From Xiphias gladius (taxonomy: Eukaryota > Chordata > Actinopteri > Istiophoriformes > Xiphiidae), in the NCBI RefSeq assembly GCF_016859285.1, contig NC_053406.1:7867001-7931000 (forward strand): 64,000 bases of DNA, given 5' to 3'. The notes under the pieces are model-generated. The model did not search any database and had not been told where the DNA came from. It worked only from the letters and a program-made list of their open reading frames with translations. Positions 1 through 18,109 of the stretch are shown here, piece by piece. The position numbers and the translations under genes were made by a program. Position 1 is the first letter of the stretch. The number at the start of each line of letters is the position of its first letter.

Positions 1-2440
<2,440 letters not shown>

Positions 2441-2459
2441 TGACTTATTTTCACATGTT

Positions 2460-2465
2460 TTTATT
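2460..2465 (-). terminator. Candidate polyadenylation signal of mmp13
   Basis: AATAAA read on the minus strand, followed by A-rich sequence, about 750 nt beyond the mmp13 stop codon. It would give a long AU-rich 3' UTR containing several ATTTA motifs, which in this family often confer mRNA instability. The cleavage site itself cannot be fixed from sequence. Confidence 0.5.
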
Positions 2466-3217
2466 GAATAAATCATTTGTCAGCAAATTTAAAAATACAA
2501 TTCACAGAAATGTTTCAGTGCTGAAGTGACATGAAATGAAAAGCAGTATGTTAAAACGTCTGCTTTAAGTTAATATATTGAAAAATATTGCATTTGGTCT
2601 GCAATTTTGAGGTCTATAAATTAAATGCAGTCTTTGGAACCTGAAAGTGACAACAACACAGCTCTTTAACAATGACACCATTAATAGAGCTTCTCTTTCC
2701 ACTCTACTTTAATTGACAATAACTTTTTAAAAATTCAAAAATCTAAGGATAAATACAGTATATATTAAACTGCTAAGCTCTTTGTTGAAATAGTTATACA
2801 GTATCTCCGTGTAACAAGAGGTCAAATAACAAGGTCAAAGACCAGCCAAGTCAACTGTCACTGACAAGAAACCTAACCTGCTAAAGATCTCGCAGTCCAT
2901 AGTGAAACTTGTTGTACAAATATAGAGTTGTAAAATAAATAGCTATGATCTAAGGAAATATATAAACGAGGAATTTTCCAGCATCCTGTGCCTGACAAAT
3001 TACATGTCCTACTTGTGTCCAGCACTAGTAAAAATAAACCTTTTTCTTCCCTGCATGTGTCAGTTTCCCTGCACATTCATTGGATTGCCTCTTCCCATGT
3101 CTCACTTTAACTTTATGTCTGTGTGTTTGTCTATATTTTGTTTGTTGTCATTTGCCATATAGCCAACTATATTTTTGCACATTTCCAAGCAGTGGTTGAC
3201 AGTCGCAGACCACTTCA

Positions 3218-6200
3218 TCAGCAGTTGAGAATGGAGTTGGTCCTCAGGATGCGTAAGACCCTCTTTGAGGTGTAACTGTACTCATACTGCAAGTGTTCAT
3301 GGAAGAAATACAAGTATCCTGAAAGAGAGGAGAGTGGGATAAGTGTCAGAAAATTCAATACAGAAGAAGGGCTAAAAAACAAACAAACCTCCTTTTGAAT
3401 ATTCATGAAAATATGGTATCTGAGGCTTCACAGTACCATAGTGAGAAACGGCAGCGTCGACCTCGTCATCCATTCCAGGAAAATCCACCTCGATGGGTCG
3501 TGGGTAACCACTGTCCATTGTGCCTGTCGCTTCATCGTAGCTATGGGTGACAAATAACAGCAAAATGGTACAGATGAAATAGAAAATTTCATTTGGCAAG
3601 AATGACCCAGGTAGTATGGTTCACCAGGAACACTGTGCTGTGCAGATTTTAAGACTTTTAAACTCTAAAATAACTGAGATGTGTAACATGCAACTTTACA
3701 TACCTCCAATAGTCCTCATCGGTGAAGAGTAGAGTTTTGCGTGTGTCGCTGATGTACACAGCTGCATCTACTTTCTTTATGGTCTTGGGAAGGCCGAGTT
3801 TGTGTATGTACTTGGGGTAACCATCCAAAAGGTTGTACCCATTCAGAGCCCACATTCGGATCCCTGCGGAAACACAGATCAGAGACCAAAGTCAAAATTA
3901 AATTAAAAAAACAAGAGCTGAAAAAAAAAAGAAAAAAAAAAAGAAATAACCAATGGAAAAACAACAACAATAAAAACCCACCACTGAATATGATGACTAT
4001 ATCCTTCTCTGGGTTCTCGTAAGCTGCGTCCACCTTGTTGGGGATGGAGGGCCATGTGGACTTGATCAGCGTCTGCTCAGGCTCCGGCATCTGAGGATGG
4101 AGACGCCAGTAGAATCTGCAACAGGGTGCAGCATGTTAACAAAATATAGCCCGACGAACTGATGTACAATTCATAATTCTCAATAACAATATCTGGTGAA
4201 TCTACAGAGCTTTTTTTGGGTGGAACTTGGATGGGAGAAAATTCGTCCCACAATATTTAACTCTCGTTCACACACCCTGTGAATCCATGGTGTCTAGTGA
4301 TCATAGGTTTTAAGCTTATGTATTAACATGGTTGTATGAACCATCATGGGTCTCACTGTACCTGTCTTTGAAGATGATGGTCTCCCCTCTGAGCTCTGTA
4401 ACAGCATCAAAACTCAACCCGGGGTCACATTTGTTGGGTGCGTCAGGCTTTGGCTTCACTTTCCTTTGGTTTGGGTTTGGACCTGTGATTGAACATCTGG
4501 CATTAATGTGCTGTTCACAATAACATTTCCATGAAGAAGATGAGAAAAATCTTATGTTTTAAAAAAGCACTGTATCGATAACTGTGATTTGACCTGTGAA
4601 TTTCACTGCTTGAGATTCTCATTCATTTTAAGTCAAAACGCAAAATCATGTATCTTCCTACCATAGAGAGCTTGAATGCCTTCAATGTCATCTTCAGCCA
4701 GCGGGTAGCCCGTGGTGTACGAGTAGATGGGGTACATCAGGGCACCCGCGTCTGTGGAGTGGGACATACCGAGGGCATGGCCCAACTCATGGGCTGCCAC
4801 TATAAACAGGTTGTAAGCTGTAGAGAGAAGATGTTCAGTCAATCTATTGTTCAGATAAGTAGTAATGATTATACTGCAATATGGTGACTTATGTTGAGCA
4901 TTTGTGCATAATTCTTGCCAGATGAATCTTTGGTCCAGTCTTCATCGTCATCAAAGTGTGTGTCTCCCCCAATCCCTTGGCCTGGTGGGTAGGCATGAGC
5001 CAGCAGTCCGTTAGGCCCGTCAAAAGGATTGTAGTCTCCATGCTCTGCAGCATATAGAGCAAAGAAGATTTAAATACGTTGAGCAGAATGTGCACTATTA
5101 TACTGTGCCCTCTTCAAGCATATATACAGTATATCAGAAATAATACTGTAGGTTTATTGTACCTTTTGATCCAAAGCTGATCATGATGTCAGCATTGCCC
5201 TTGTGGAGCTTCTTAAATATCAGAGGGGTGACAGCAGACCAAACATTCAGCGCATTGCGAATGGCTCGGTCTACATCCGACTTCTGCAGATCTGGTGTAT
5301 AATTTAAAATCCTGGAGCATCAGGGAATAGAGGACATGGTAAGTGAGAGAATATGAAAAGTTCAACTCCTTGCAATTTTTTTTTTTTTTTTTTTACCACC
5401 ATTTGCATTATATTCACAATTATCCTTGTATTGCATACCTGAAGGTGACATTGTTATTTTGCCATTTGAGGTGTCCAGGGAAGTGGTTGTACTCCCCGAT
5501 ATCTGGGACACCACATCTGGCCTGCTCCATTAGCTCCAAAGTGTTGTCATCCAGAGTCCCTGTCACCTTCAGAGGCGGAAGAAGTGGAAAGAAAATATGT
5601 GTTACCATACTACGTAAGAAATTGTCAATAAGAGTACATAAAGCCGATTTAGTCCTCACCAAGTTTTTAGCTCGTGGCTTTCTATGGAAATTATTGCTGG
5701 CATTTTGTTTATTTTAACATGAAATAAACCATTAGCACGTCAAGGTATATTTTCTTTTTAGGTTATCATTTCCAATCCAACACACACCCGGTTCAACTTT
5801 TTTCCCACAGAGAAGCTTTCCAAAAAAAGAAAAAAAGAGAAAAAAAACATACAGTTTTAGAGCAAACTGAAATCTTACGCACATTCCCCAAATACATGCA
5901 CAAAAGGAGGACCAACAAAACCAACAAAACCACAATTCTGGATCAAAATGAGCTATTGAGGATGAAGCTCCCCTACAACCTAAAACTAAGGTATAACTAG
6001 ATATCTTCCACATCTGCTCACCTTGAGTTTGAAGAATGTCTGCATCTCCTTGATCTTGGTCTCAAAGGCATTTGATACCCCCTGTCTACCTTGAAGACCA
6101 GCTGGAAGACCATAGAAGCGACTGAGGTATTTCTATTTGGGACAGAACAAAATTTTGTCAACTGAATCACATGGAGGCATGAAAAATGAAGACCAGATTC

Positions 6201-6421
6201 CCCTCTTTTAGACTGTGGGCAGTCTGAAGATTTTTTCACTGATTATGACAAAAAAAAAAAAAAAAAAAAAAGCCGCTCGAAGCCAGTTTACAAGACTAAA
6301 TATTGTCTGAATTAGAGACCTCAGATCTTACCTCTGCTAAAAGCCAGTTGTCTTTGTCCCCAGATGGCAGAGGCAGAGCAGAGGAGTGAGCGACCAGCGC
6401 CAGCAGCAGCAAAGCTATCAT
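3218..6421 (-). CDS. mmp13: Collagenase-3-like matrix metalloproteinase, 11 exons
   Basis: Secreted zinc endopeptidase that cleaves fibrillar collagen. Minus-strand exons: 6332-6421, 6022-6132, 5439-5566, 5163-5311, 4919-5044, 4662-4817, 4362-4482, 3982-4115, 3704-3863, 3437-3540, 3218-3318. Phases join to one frame of 459 residues (human MMP13 has 471). Signal peptide about 1-15, mature start near ALPLPSG as in human MMP13. The cysteine switch reads ARCGVPDI with Cys85; the usual leading Pro is Ala. Zinc site [11 protein letters not shown] (His211, 215, 221; Glu212) is followed by the Met-turn ALMYP. The hinge is short and basic. The hemopexin domain runs from Cys272 to the terminal Cys459. 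[14 protein letters not shown] and the tail SILNC match MMP13 best. An upstream in-frame ATG at 6454 adds 11 residues but lies at the start site predicted from the TATA box, so Met at 6421 is preferred. Intron 5 has a GC donor. Whether this is mmp13a or mmp13b is unresolved. Confidence 0.9.
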
Positions 6422-6477
6422 TGTTGTTGTCTCTGTGTTGTCCAAACCAGTCATTGGGGTCAAGAAGCTGTAAATGG

Positions 6478-6485
6478 TATTTATA
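6478..6485 (-). promoter_or_regulatory. TATA box of mmp13
   Basis: TATAAATA on the minus strand, 57 bp upstream of the preferred ATG. It places transcription start near 6450 and so favours translation from 6421. An AP-1-like TGAATCA (minus strand, 6536-6542) lies about 50 bp further upstream. MMP promoters typically pair TATA with AP-1, but this copy departs from the TGASTCA consensus by one base. Confidence 0.6.
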
Positions 6486-7127
6486 TTGTTTTGGGTCCTC
6501 TTTTTTTCTTTCTTTTTTTTTAAAAAGGATCCTGGTGATTCATGTAAAAGCACCTAGCCACTTCCTTTTTTGTCTGTTGAGAATGTGCTTGTATCTGTAA
6601 AACCACACTGGCTGTGGTTTGAGTGTTTTCCTTTGAACCCACTTAAAATGCTTTGATAAAACATTTCCCATTTCCCAAAATTACCATGAAGTAAGGAGTT
6701 TGCCAATATATTCACTCAAAATGTCTATGAGGCAAAACATCTGTAACATCTGTTCCTGTTAACAGATTTAGAAGAGACCGCCCTTTTTGGCTAGAAAATA
6801 CTTTGGGATTAATAAGCATGTCACATCATTAGTTATTATCTGTCCATCTTATTCAGTTGAAGAAAAAACGACAAATAAATGTCCTACTATAAAAAATAGG
6901 GAATTTTGGGATTACTTTCATGCTGCTGCTGGTCTCATGATAGTCATTCTGTGTCTCGTTATTTTAGGTGTAGATGTTTTTCGGATACGTGACTAACAGC
7001 CACACAGACGATAAAAAAATGTAATTTAAATGTAAAACATGTGATTTACATGTTCCTTATGATATTACTCTTTATATGACTGCAAGCTATGCAAAGAAAT
7101 TGCAAAATGAAAAGGCATATACACACA

Positions 7128-7163
7128 TTACCTGCCTTTTCAAGGCCTTTTCAAGGCAGGTAA
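7128..7163. repeat. Short inverted repeat / hairpin
   Basis: TTACCTGCCTT at 7128-7138 is exactly reverse-complemented by AAGGCAGGTAA at 7153-7163, with a 14-nt loop. Overlapping it is a tandem copy of CCTTTTCAAGG (7135-7156). No gene or terminator context is apparent. Confidence 0.85.
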
Positions 7164-8762
7164 AGACATGCTGCCTATTGCTGCTTCTACTCCATTAGTG
7201 TCTGTGTGAGAGGACAAGTGTAATAATTATTAGTTCTTGCCACATCAATGGAATTCCTTAACTTCCATATAGTGAAAAAAAGGCTGGTCAGTGACCACTA
7301 GAATAGTAAATTTTGAAATATTTTTATTTTTTTTTAAACTTTTATTTTACATATCTGGATAAAAAGCACTCCTGTAGAGTTAAGCAAAGAATCCAGTTCA
7401 ACTTAAATCGCTTCACTGGCAACAATTGAGAGGTGTCGAACATTTGACAGAATGATTCAACAGTGCCACAATCCCAGTCATTATCAACAGATTTCTGGAA
7501 AATGATTCATAATGACAATCCTTTCCTAAAATATGAGACTGTCCGTCATGTCTTGCATTCTAGGTAAGTGCCAAGCCGCTGCGCTGCCAAAGAATACAAA
7601 GTCTCATACGCTGCATTAAGAAGCTCAGACTGCAAATAGTTGATGTCACTTGTCATAGAGACATGTGGAACATTAAATAGCTCCTGATCAACTTAGAAAT
7701 TCAAATTGATCCTACACTTTTATCTTAAGAAATAAAAATATGCTAATTATTGGAGCACATGATGTTTAGAATTATAGGGGTATTAAACAAACACCACAGA
7801 AAGAGTCATGTTCATCTGCATCCCGTCATTGATATCATGTGTTATGTGTAACAAAACATTGTGCCCAAACACTTGCGCATCCTGCGAAAACAAATATTTT
7901 TGGATTAGCATCATTGTGTAGACGGTTAACAGGGCTCCCCTGACTCATGCCTAGGGGAAGTTGGAAGTTAGGGGAATTTTTCGCTGTTATTTTAAAAACA
8001 CACACAAACACACACACAAATATATGGAAACATAGACACTGCTGATATGTGTTGTGACCCACTTGTTGTATGCAGACTCTAACCTGTGAAACACAAATGA
8101 TACACTGGAACACTGAATGATATTTCAGTTACAGAAATCAGAACATTTTTGTAAGTAAGAGATGTTCCCGCTTGTCTCGGAGGAACAATCTGTAATTCCA
8201 CAGATGTTTGAAGTCCCATGAGGCTGTAATGCTCATTACACAACAGAAACTAAAACAGCCAGATGTTGGATAAAAAATGGAATTGTTACCACTAGTGAGG
8301 CAAAAAAAAGTCAAATTCTTCCTGATGGTTGGCACCAGAGAATCCTCTCTATAGCGAGTGCTTTAGGACACATCAGATTCAACATTATCAGCCGTATACC
8401 TGGTTGGATGTGTTGAAATAACTGCTATACAGCACCAATGTCATACTAGCTGAAAACAGTTCGTTTTACAATAGACATGCTAGATATTTGTGGAAGCTGG
8501 ATCCCAATTCAATACTACATACTAATTCTATGCTGTTTCAATGGTCAGTATACAAAAATATCAACATACATTACCATTTTTTTCTGTTTTGCAAGATTTT
8601 TTGGAGCTGGTTCTACACCACAAGATATTTAAACTTTTCAGCTGGGATCAGCTTCTTCATTTCCTTTATGCATGACCATTAACAAATAACTCAAAAAGCA
8701 GCTGTATTTGCATTCATACGTGTGGTTTGAGTTCATTTTGTCACTTTTGCAGTGTGAACACA

Positions 8763-8833
8763 TTACATACTAGAACCTCGGTTTGACATGCAGGAGCAGC
8801 TCCTTCATTGCAAACCAAGGTTTTAGTATGTAA
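8763..8833. repeat. 71-bp foldback with 23-bp arms
   Basis: The arm at 8763-8785 pairs with 8811-8833 with only two mismatches, leaving a 25-nt loop. The outer ends read TTACATACTAG and its complement. It resembles the terminal part of a foldback or MITE-type DNA element, or a small hairpin RNA precursor. I cannot tell which. Confidence 0.75.
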
Positions 8834-10355
8834 CACATACTCCGACACAACAGCGAAGTGGCTGATGCCTATCGTGGGGCATGACTGTGCTACTTGGTGG
8901 TTTGCTGCCTTGATTTCGTCTTTGCTCCTTCTCAAGACAGATCAGCACGTTTGGTTTTGCGACTTGGCAGAAACGGCATTCATCGCTCTTTCAACTGTGA
9001 CTGTTGTACTTTTTGGTCATAGTAATACAGGGATGGCAGGACCTGTGACCACTTCCCCGCTGTGTCAGAGAAAAGCTGATGTAGCCGATCAACAGATCTG
9101 CTGTGAAAAACAGAGATGATTTTTACATCCTTACTTGGAAGTGGTTCCTTACTTTTCACTTGGTTTCCACTGTAATATTATGTTTGTTCAGTTATTATTT
9201 TTTTAGAAACTGCAGCATATAATCCTTTCAGGGTGTATACCTGCAGTCCTTTCAGATACAATGTAATAATAGTACTGAAAAAATACGAAAAATAACTTTG
9301 TGTTTCAGTCTTGCTGGGTTAGAAAATGTGAAAGAAAATTATTTTCGTAGCATAGTTTTTATATCAGCGGTCATGTAAGGATAAATGAATCAGCTGCCTT
9401 TGCTTTGTCCAAAAAAGTGAGTCATGAACTTCAAGCTGTTGCTTTACGTTCACTGAGTTTAGTGACGACAGTGCTGACCATTGTTTGAGTGAGAGCCAGT
9501 GCATTTGATTACTTGCATCTACATTTTGCTGATTTTACAGTCAGCCCTGCAGAGTTTAGAGAAAAAAGAAAAAACCCAAATTTGTGAAGCTGTGATAAAG
9601 CCATTTTCTCCTTTCAACCCACCTACCAACCTGCACCAATGTGCAAATCCACACTTTAACCGCGGGTTTTATGTAAGAATGCATTCGGTGATAAGCTAAG
9701 CACTTCAAGGACCAGCTTGTTAGTTGCCTCTCTCTCTCGCTATCTCTTTTATTTATTTATTTATTTTAACAATTTGGTCATTTTGAGAGCCAGTTCAATA
9801 AATTTACTTGAAAGTGTTACATTCAAATACGGAATGGAGATATGCAAACTCGGCATTATAGTGATTTAAAATTGGGGGTGTAATTTAACCATCTTGTTCA
9901 CATTTATCTTTTTTGTGGTCTGAAATTTTGGACATAAATCTAACAGTTATATCTCTGTTTCTCCAGAATACACGAGACCGTTTGGTTAATATGTTCACTG
10001 ACGTGTTAGTCATCTATAGAATATAAACTTGAAGCAGTTAACTCTGAATGTAAATTAGCAAAGTCGGAATTTGCTATCGCAAAATAGTTGCGTATTTTGT
10101 GAGATACAGCGGGAAGATACTCCAGGACAGTATGTTCCCACGGTATCTATTTTAAATTGCTGCTCGTGTTATGTTGCTGAAAAGTTTGCAATGAGGTAGA
10201 ATATAAGGATGGACCTTTTGAACCAACAAAACACAGACGGACATATCAACACAATTACCGGCAACAAACGGAGGAAAACTCATTTATGTTTACAATACTG
10301 AGTTCTGACTTGAATGTATGACTGGATTACACAACCTAGCAGGGTATGGAAGACT

Positions 10356-10412
10356 TCCTGTAAGTCTCTTTTGGACAAAAGCCTCTGCTGAGTGACTGTG
10401 ATGTAATATAAT
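10356..10412 (+). mobile_element. Fish SINE tail remnant
   Basis: The segment carries a diverged form of the teleost SINE 3' motif CTGTAAGTCGCTTTGG followed by ACAAAAGC(G)TCTGCT and a short TGATGTAAT-type tail. This motif is widely repeated in fish genomes in SINEs thought to be mobilised by L2-type LINEs. No intact tRNA-derived head with A and B boxes was recognised upstream, so this is a truncated or decayed copy. Confidence 0.65.
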
Positions 10413-12635
10413 GATAATGGACATGGCAAGGGAGCCACAGTATGAATCAGCCTCAGCCTACAGTAACGGGAGGGTTTAGATTACATGGATGCCAGCAAAA
10501 TCAGAAAAAGGTACAGTATAGTATTGAAACTGCAATTTAATCTACATGCACAAATAAAATAAATAATAAAATACCAAAAACGGGTGTACATTTAAATGCC
10601 GAGCAACTGCTGAGGTTCACACCACAGTGGCTGCAGTGAGGTAAGGTCAGGTCCACTCAGCAGAACTTAGAAAGCGGATGTACCGCAGAGGTGCCACAGG
10701 AGGGCAGCAGAGACTCTAGTAGGAGAATGTTTTGAAGCAGGACCTCACAAATGGCTCCGGTCCCTTTAATGTCAGATTTACCCCATCATCAGAAGAGCCT
10801 GCCAAAAGTACATTTTGTTAGTTGCCTTTCGTATTGATGGTGAGCACATTTAGTTGTTTGCTTGAACATAATGTGAGTAGCCTTTGTCACAGATGTGCAA
10901 TGAGGTGCGTGTGCACTAACAAACCTTATTTGTCCTTTCTGGCTTCCTGGCCTCTGGCTCCAGATTGTGAAAGCTCTTAGAGGAACCGAACATGATCATA
11001 TAGTCATCATTGAATTTGTAGTTAGGCCACTGCTTTGAAAAATGCTCCGACATCCAAAATATAAACTGTAGAGTTGTAAACTGTCTTTTTCAAGCCACTC
11101 TGTGTATAATTCTAGTTGACTGCAACATCTTTTAAATCATTCTAATGGCATTACTTTTTTTTGTAGAAAAATAAGACCCTCGTAATAAAAAATCCATGTT
11201 GCTTTTGTCTCGTTCATCTCAGGTCGGATATGTAGGGGGAAACTGGCGAGGTGAAACTCCGCATCGCAGTCCGCCACGGTGACTTTTTGATACTACCACT
11301 AGGGGAAGCCAAAGACTGATATTTTCAAATTCTACACACGGTGGCTTTGAAGGCACCATCGTGTGTTTCAGTTTTATTTGACTGTGTTATTTTGACTTTC
11401 ATTCGCCGCTTTTGTCCTTTTTGTACTTTGGAGCTGTACGGTGTCTTGAAGCCCAGCATTAAGAAAACACAGACAAAGCTTATCATACTTATCATTGCGG
11501 ACAAAAAAAAAGATGCTTTCAAAGACCGATACTGCTCATCTACCTGCTCTGATATGTAACATCTTGCACCTTTTCAGTGTGAAAGTGTGTGTTTGGAAAA
11601 CAGAGATGTTCCTGCTGGTTTAACTGCCATAGCGGTCTCCCCCAGCTTGTAACCTCACAGCTCCAAACTACACTCTCAGTCATCACCCCTGCTTAAATGA
11701 CTTCATTACCTTGTCCTCAGACCATAATACCAGAGCAACGCAAATTCTTCAAGCCTTTCTGCGATAGAGAGCAACTTACCCAGGAAAAGTCTGCTCATGT
11801 TGCCCTGCAGAGGAATGCTGTTGCTCCCATAAAGCGCCACAGTGACCAATCAACTGTAATTGTAGCTTGAATTTACCGCGGCACCACCCTTGCCAGTCTA
11901 GGCATCCTGGCTGGCGGCCATTTTCTTTTTCGAAGGCCTTAAATCCACCCCTGCAATTTCATCTCCTCTTCAGCAAGCTCTGTCATTGAAAGGTCTTGCA
12001 TGTATTTGCTAAAACAGGACAAGAATGGGCTTTGATGGTGTTATTTCGGGAGAGCTTGGAGAATGCGTGGGACTGAGCACTGCCACCCAGCTCATTGTGT
12101 TGCATCAGTCTGGAGCGAGTTAAGTTGAGATTCCTCCAGAGACTCTTCGGAGGAAATCATTTACTCAACATCAGAGCTGCTTGGTTTTTAATCATGGAAA
12201 TATCAACAATCATGGTGACTTATAGTGACATTGTCCTTTTCTACAATGTATCTTTCCTCATGTATCTTGCCTCATGTCGAAGTTTCCCTACTTGTTTGCG
12301 ATTATCTGCGAGCCAGCACATTGCACTCAAAAAACTCCCATCAAAAATGATATGTCTTAGCCTTATTCACATCATTTTAACCGTTATTGAAACAACTGAT
12401 TTCAGTCCTCAAGTTGCATTGATTTCAAATAAGATGTTGAAATTTAAACCCTACACCTTGTCCATTTAAATCATCGTTGGATCAAGCATGTCATGTAACA
12501 AAAACCGTTCAAATGTCATTTCTCTCTCTTTCTTTTTTTTTTTTTTTTTTTTTTTTTTGCTGCTTTTGGCTGTCTGTAAACCCCTCCCTAATTCCATAGT
12601 ACTGTCTGAGGCTTTCCTTGGATTTGCAAGTGGTA

Positions 12636-12658
12636 TGAGTCACAATAACCATTTAAAA
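12636..12658 (+). promoter_or_regulatory. AP-1 site and TATA-like box of mmp20
   Basis: A perfect AP-1 site, TGAGTCA (12636-12642), sits 10 bp before a TATA-like TTTAAAA (12652-12658), about 80 bp upstream of the mmp20 ATG. The pairing is typical of inducible MMP promoters, although the spacing is tighter than usual. Transcription start would fall near 12685. Confidence 0.5.
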
Positions 12659-12738
12659 GGCTTTCTCATTAACCAGAACTCCCATCTCCATGTGTTTAAA
12701 CTAGGCCATTACAATTCATGTAGTGTTAAGTCTGTGAA

Positions 12739-17519
<4,781 letters not shown>

Positions 17520-17654
17520 AATACTGTAAATCCTTGAACATGCAGCAAGGACATTTCCTGAACACCTTGATTAAATTAAACAAGAAGAAAAAAGAAACAC
17601 TGTGCTTTTCAGTTTTGAGTGAAGTTTTATTTATCAGTGGTCACATTTTGTCAA

Positions 17655-17660
17655 AATAAA
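17655..17660 (+). terminator. Polyadenylation signal of mmp20
   Basis: AATAAA lies about 135 nt after the mmp20 stop codon, within AT-rich sequence. It is the first canonical signal downstream and implies a short 3' UTR. Confidence 0.6.
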
Positions 17661-18068
17661 GAACTACAATTAAAACCCGATAACATACGTGTGTTTTTTT
17701 TACCGTGTACACCACAGCTAAATGCTCCCAGCATTTACAGATTAGCTTTTGTGGTTTTTTTTAGCTTAAATCTTTTTTTTCAAATCTGCATATCACTGTG
17801 GTCGTAAATAAGGTTTGCCTCACTAATGCCTACAGGTTGGGTACAGAAAAAAACACTTTTGTCTTTTGGTTTCTTTACTACAAAACACACAGTAATCACG
17901 TCTTTCATCATTACAGATAGAAAGCCCACACATTGTATGTAGAAGTTTCCTTGGGAGGTGTTAACCAAAAAACCTCCATAAAATTGCGGCAGGTAGACCC
18001 AGCTGTAACCACCAGGACTGTGTGCTTTAGGGCTGTGTGATTGCCCAACCCCCCCGACAATATTCCCA

Positions 18069-18076
18069 TATAAAAA
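18069..18076 (+). promoter_or_regulatory. TATA box in front of the MMP pseudogene
   Basis: TATAAAAA lies 34 bp upstream of the remnant start codon. It is only about 550 bp beyond the mmp20 stop, so the pseudogene retains a plausible core promoter and may still be transcribed. Confidence 0.5.
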
Positions 18077-18109
18077 AATGTGAAGCCTGCTGAAAATGTG
18101 CATTTAAAC

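Larger units (their letters stand above)
6600..12630. other. Divergent intergenic region between mmp13 and mmp20
   Basis: About 6 kb lies between two head-to-head MMP genes. I find no exon with splice context. It holds a short hairpin (7128-7163), a foldback (8763-8833), a SINE tail (10356-10412) and a 26-bp poly-T (12533-12558). Consensus AP-1 sites occur at 7941-7947 (TGACTCA) and 9418-9424 (TGAGTCA). These could serve shared cis-regulation of the cluster; that is inference. Confidence 0.5.

Noticed and set aside
6422-6454. Upstream in-frame ATG of mmp13 (MTGLDNTETTT)
   Set aside because: It coincides with the start site predicted from the TATA box, has a weak Kozak context, and puts polar residues before the signal peptide.
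8808-9119. 103-residue open frame right of the foldback
   Set aside because: No domain, splice signals or family similarity. Its start lies inside the inverted repeat.
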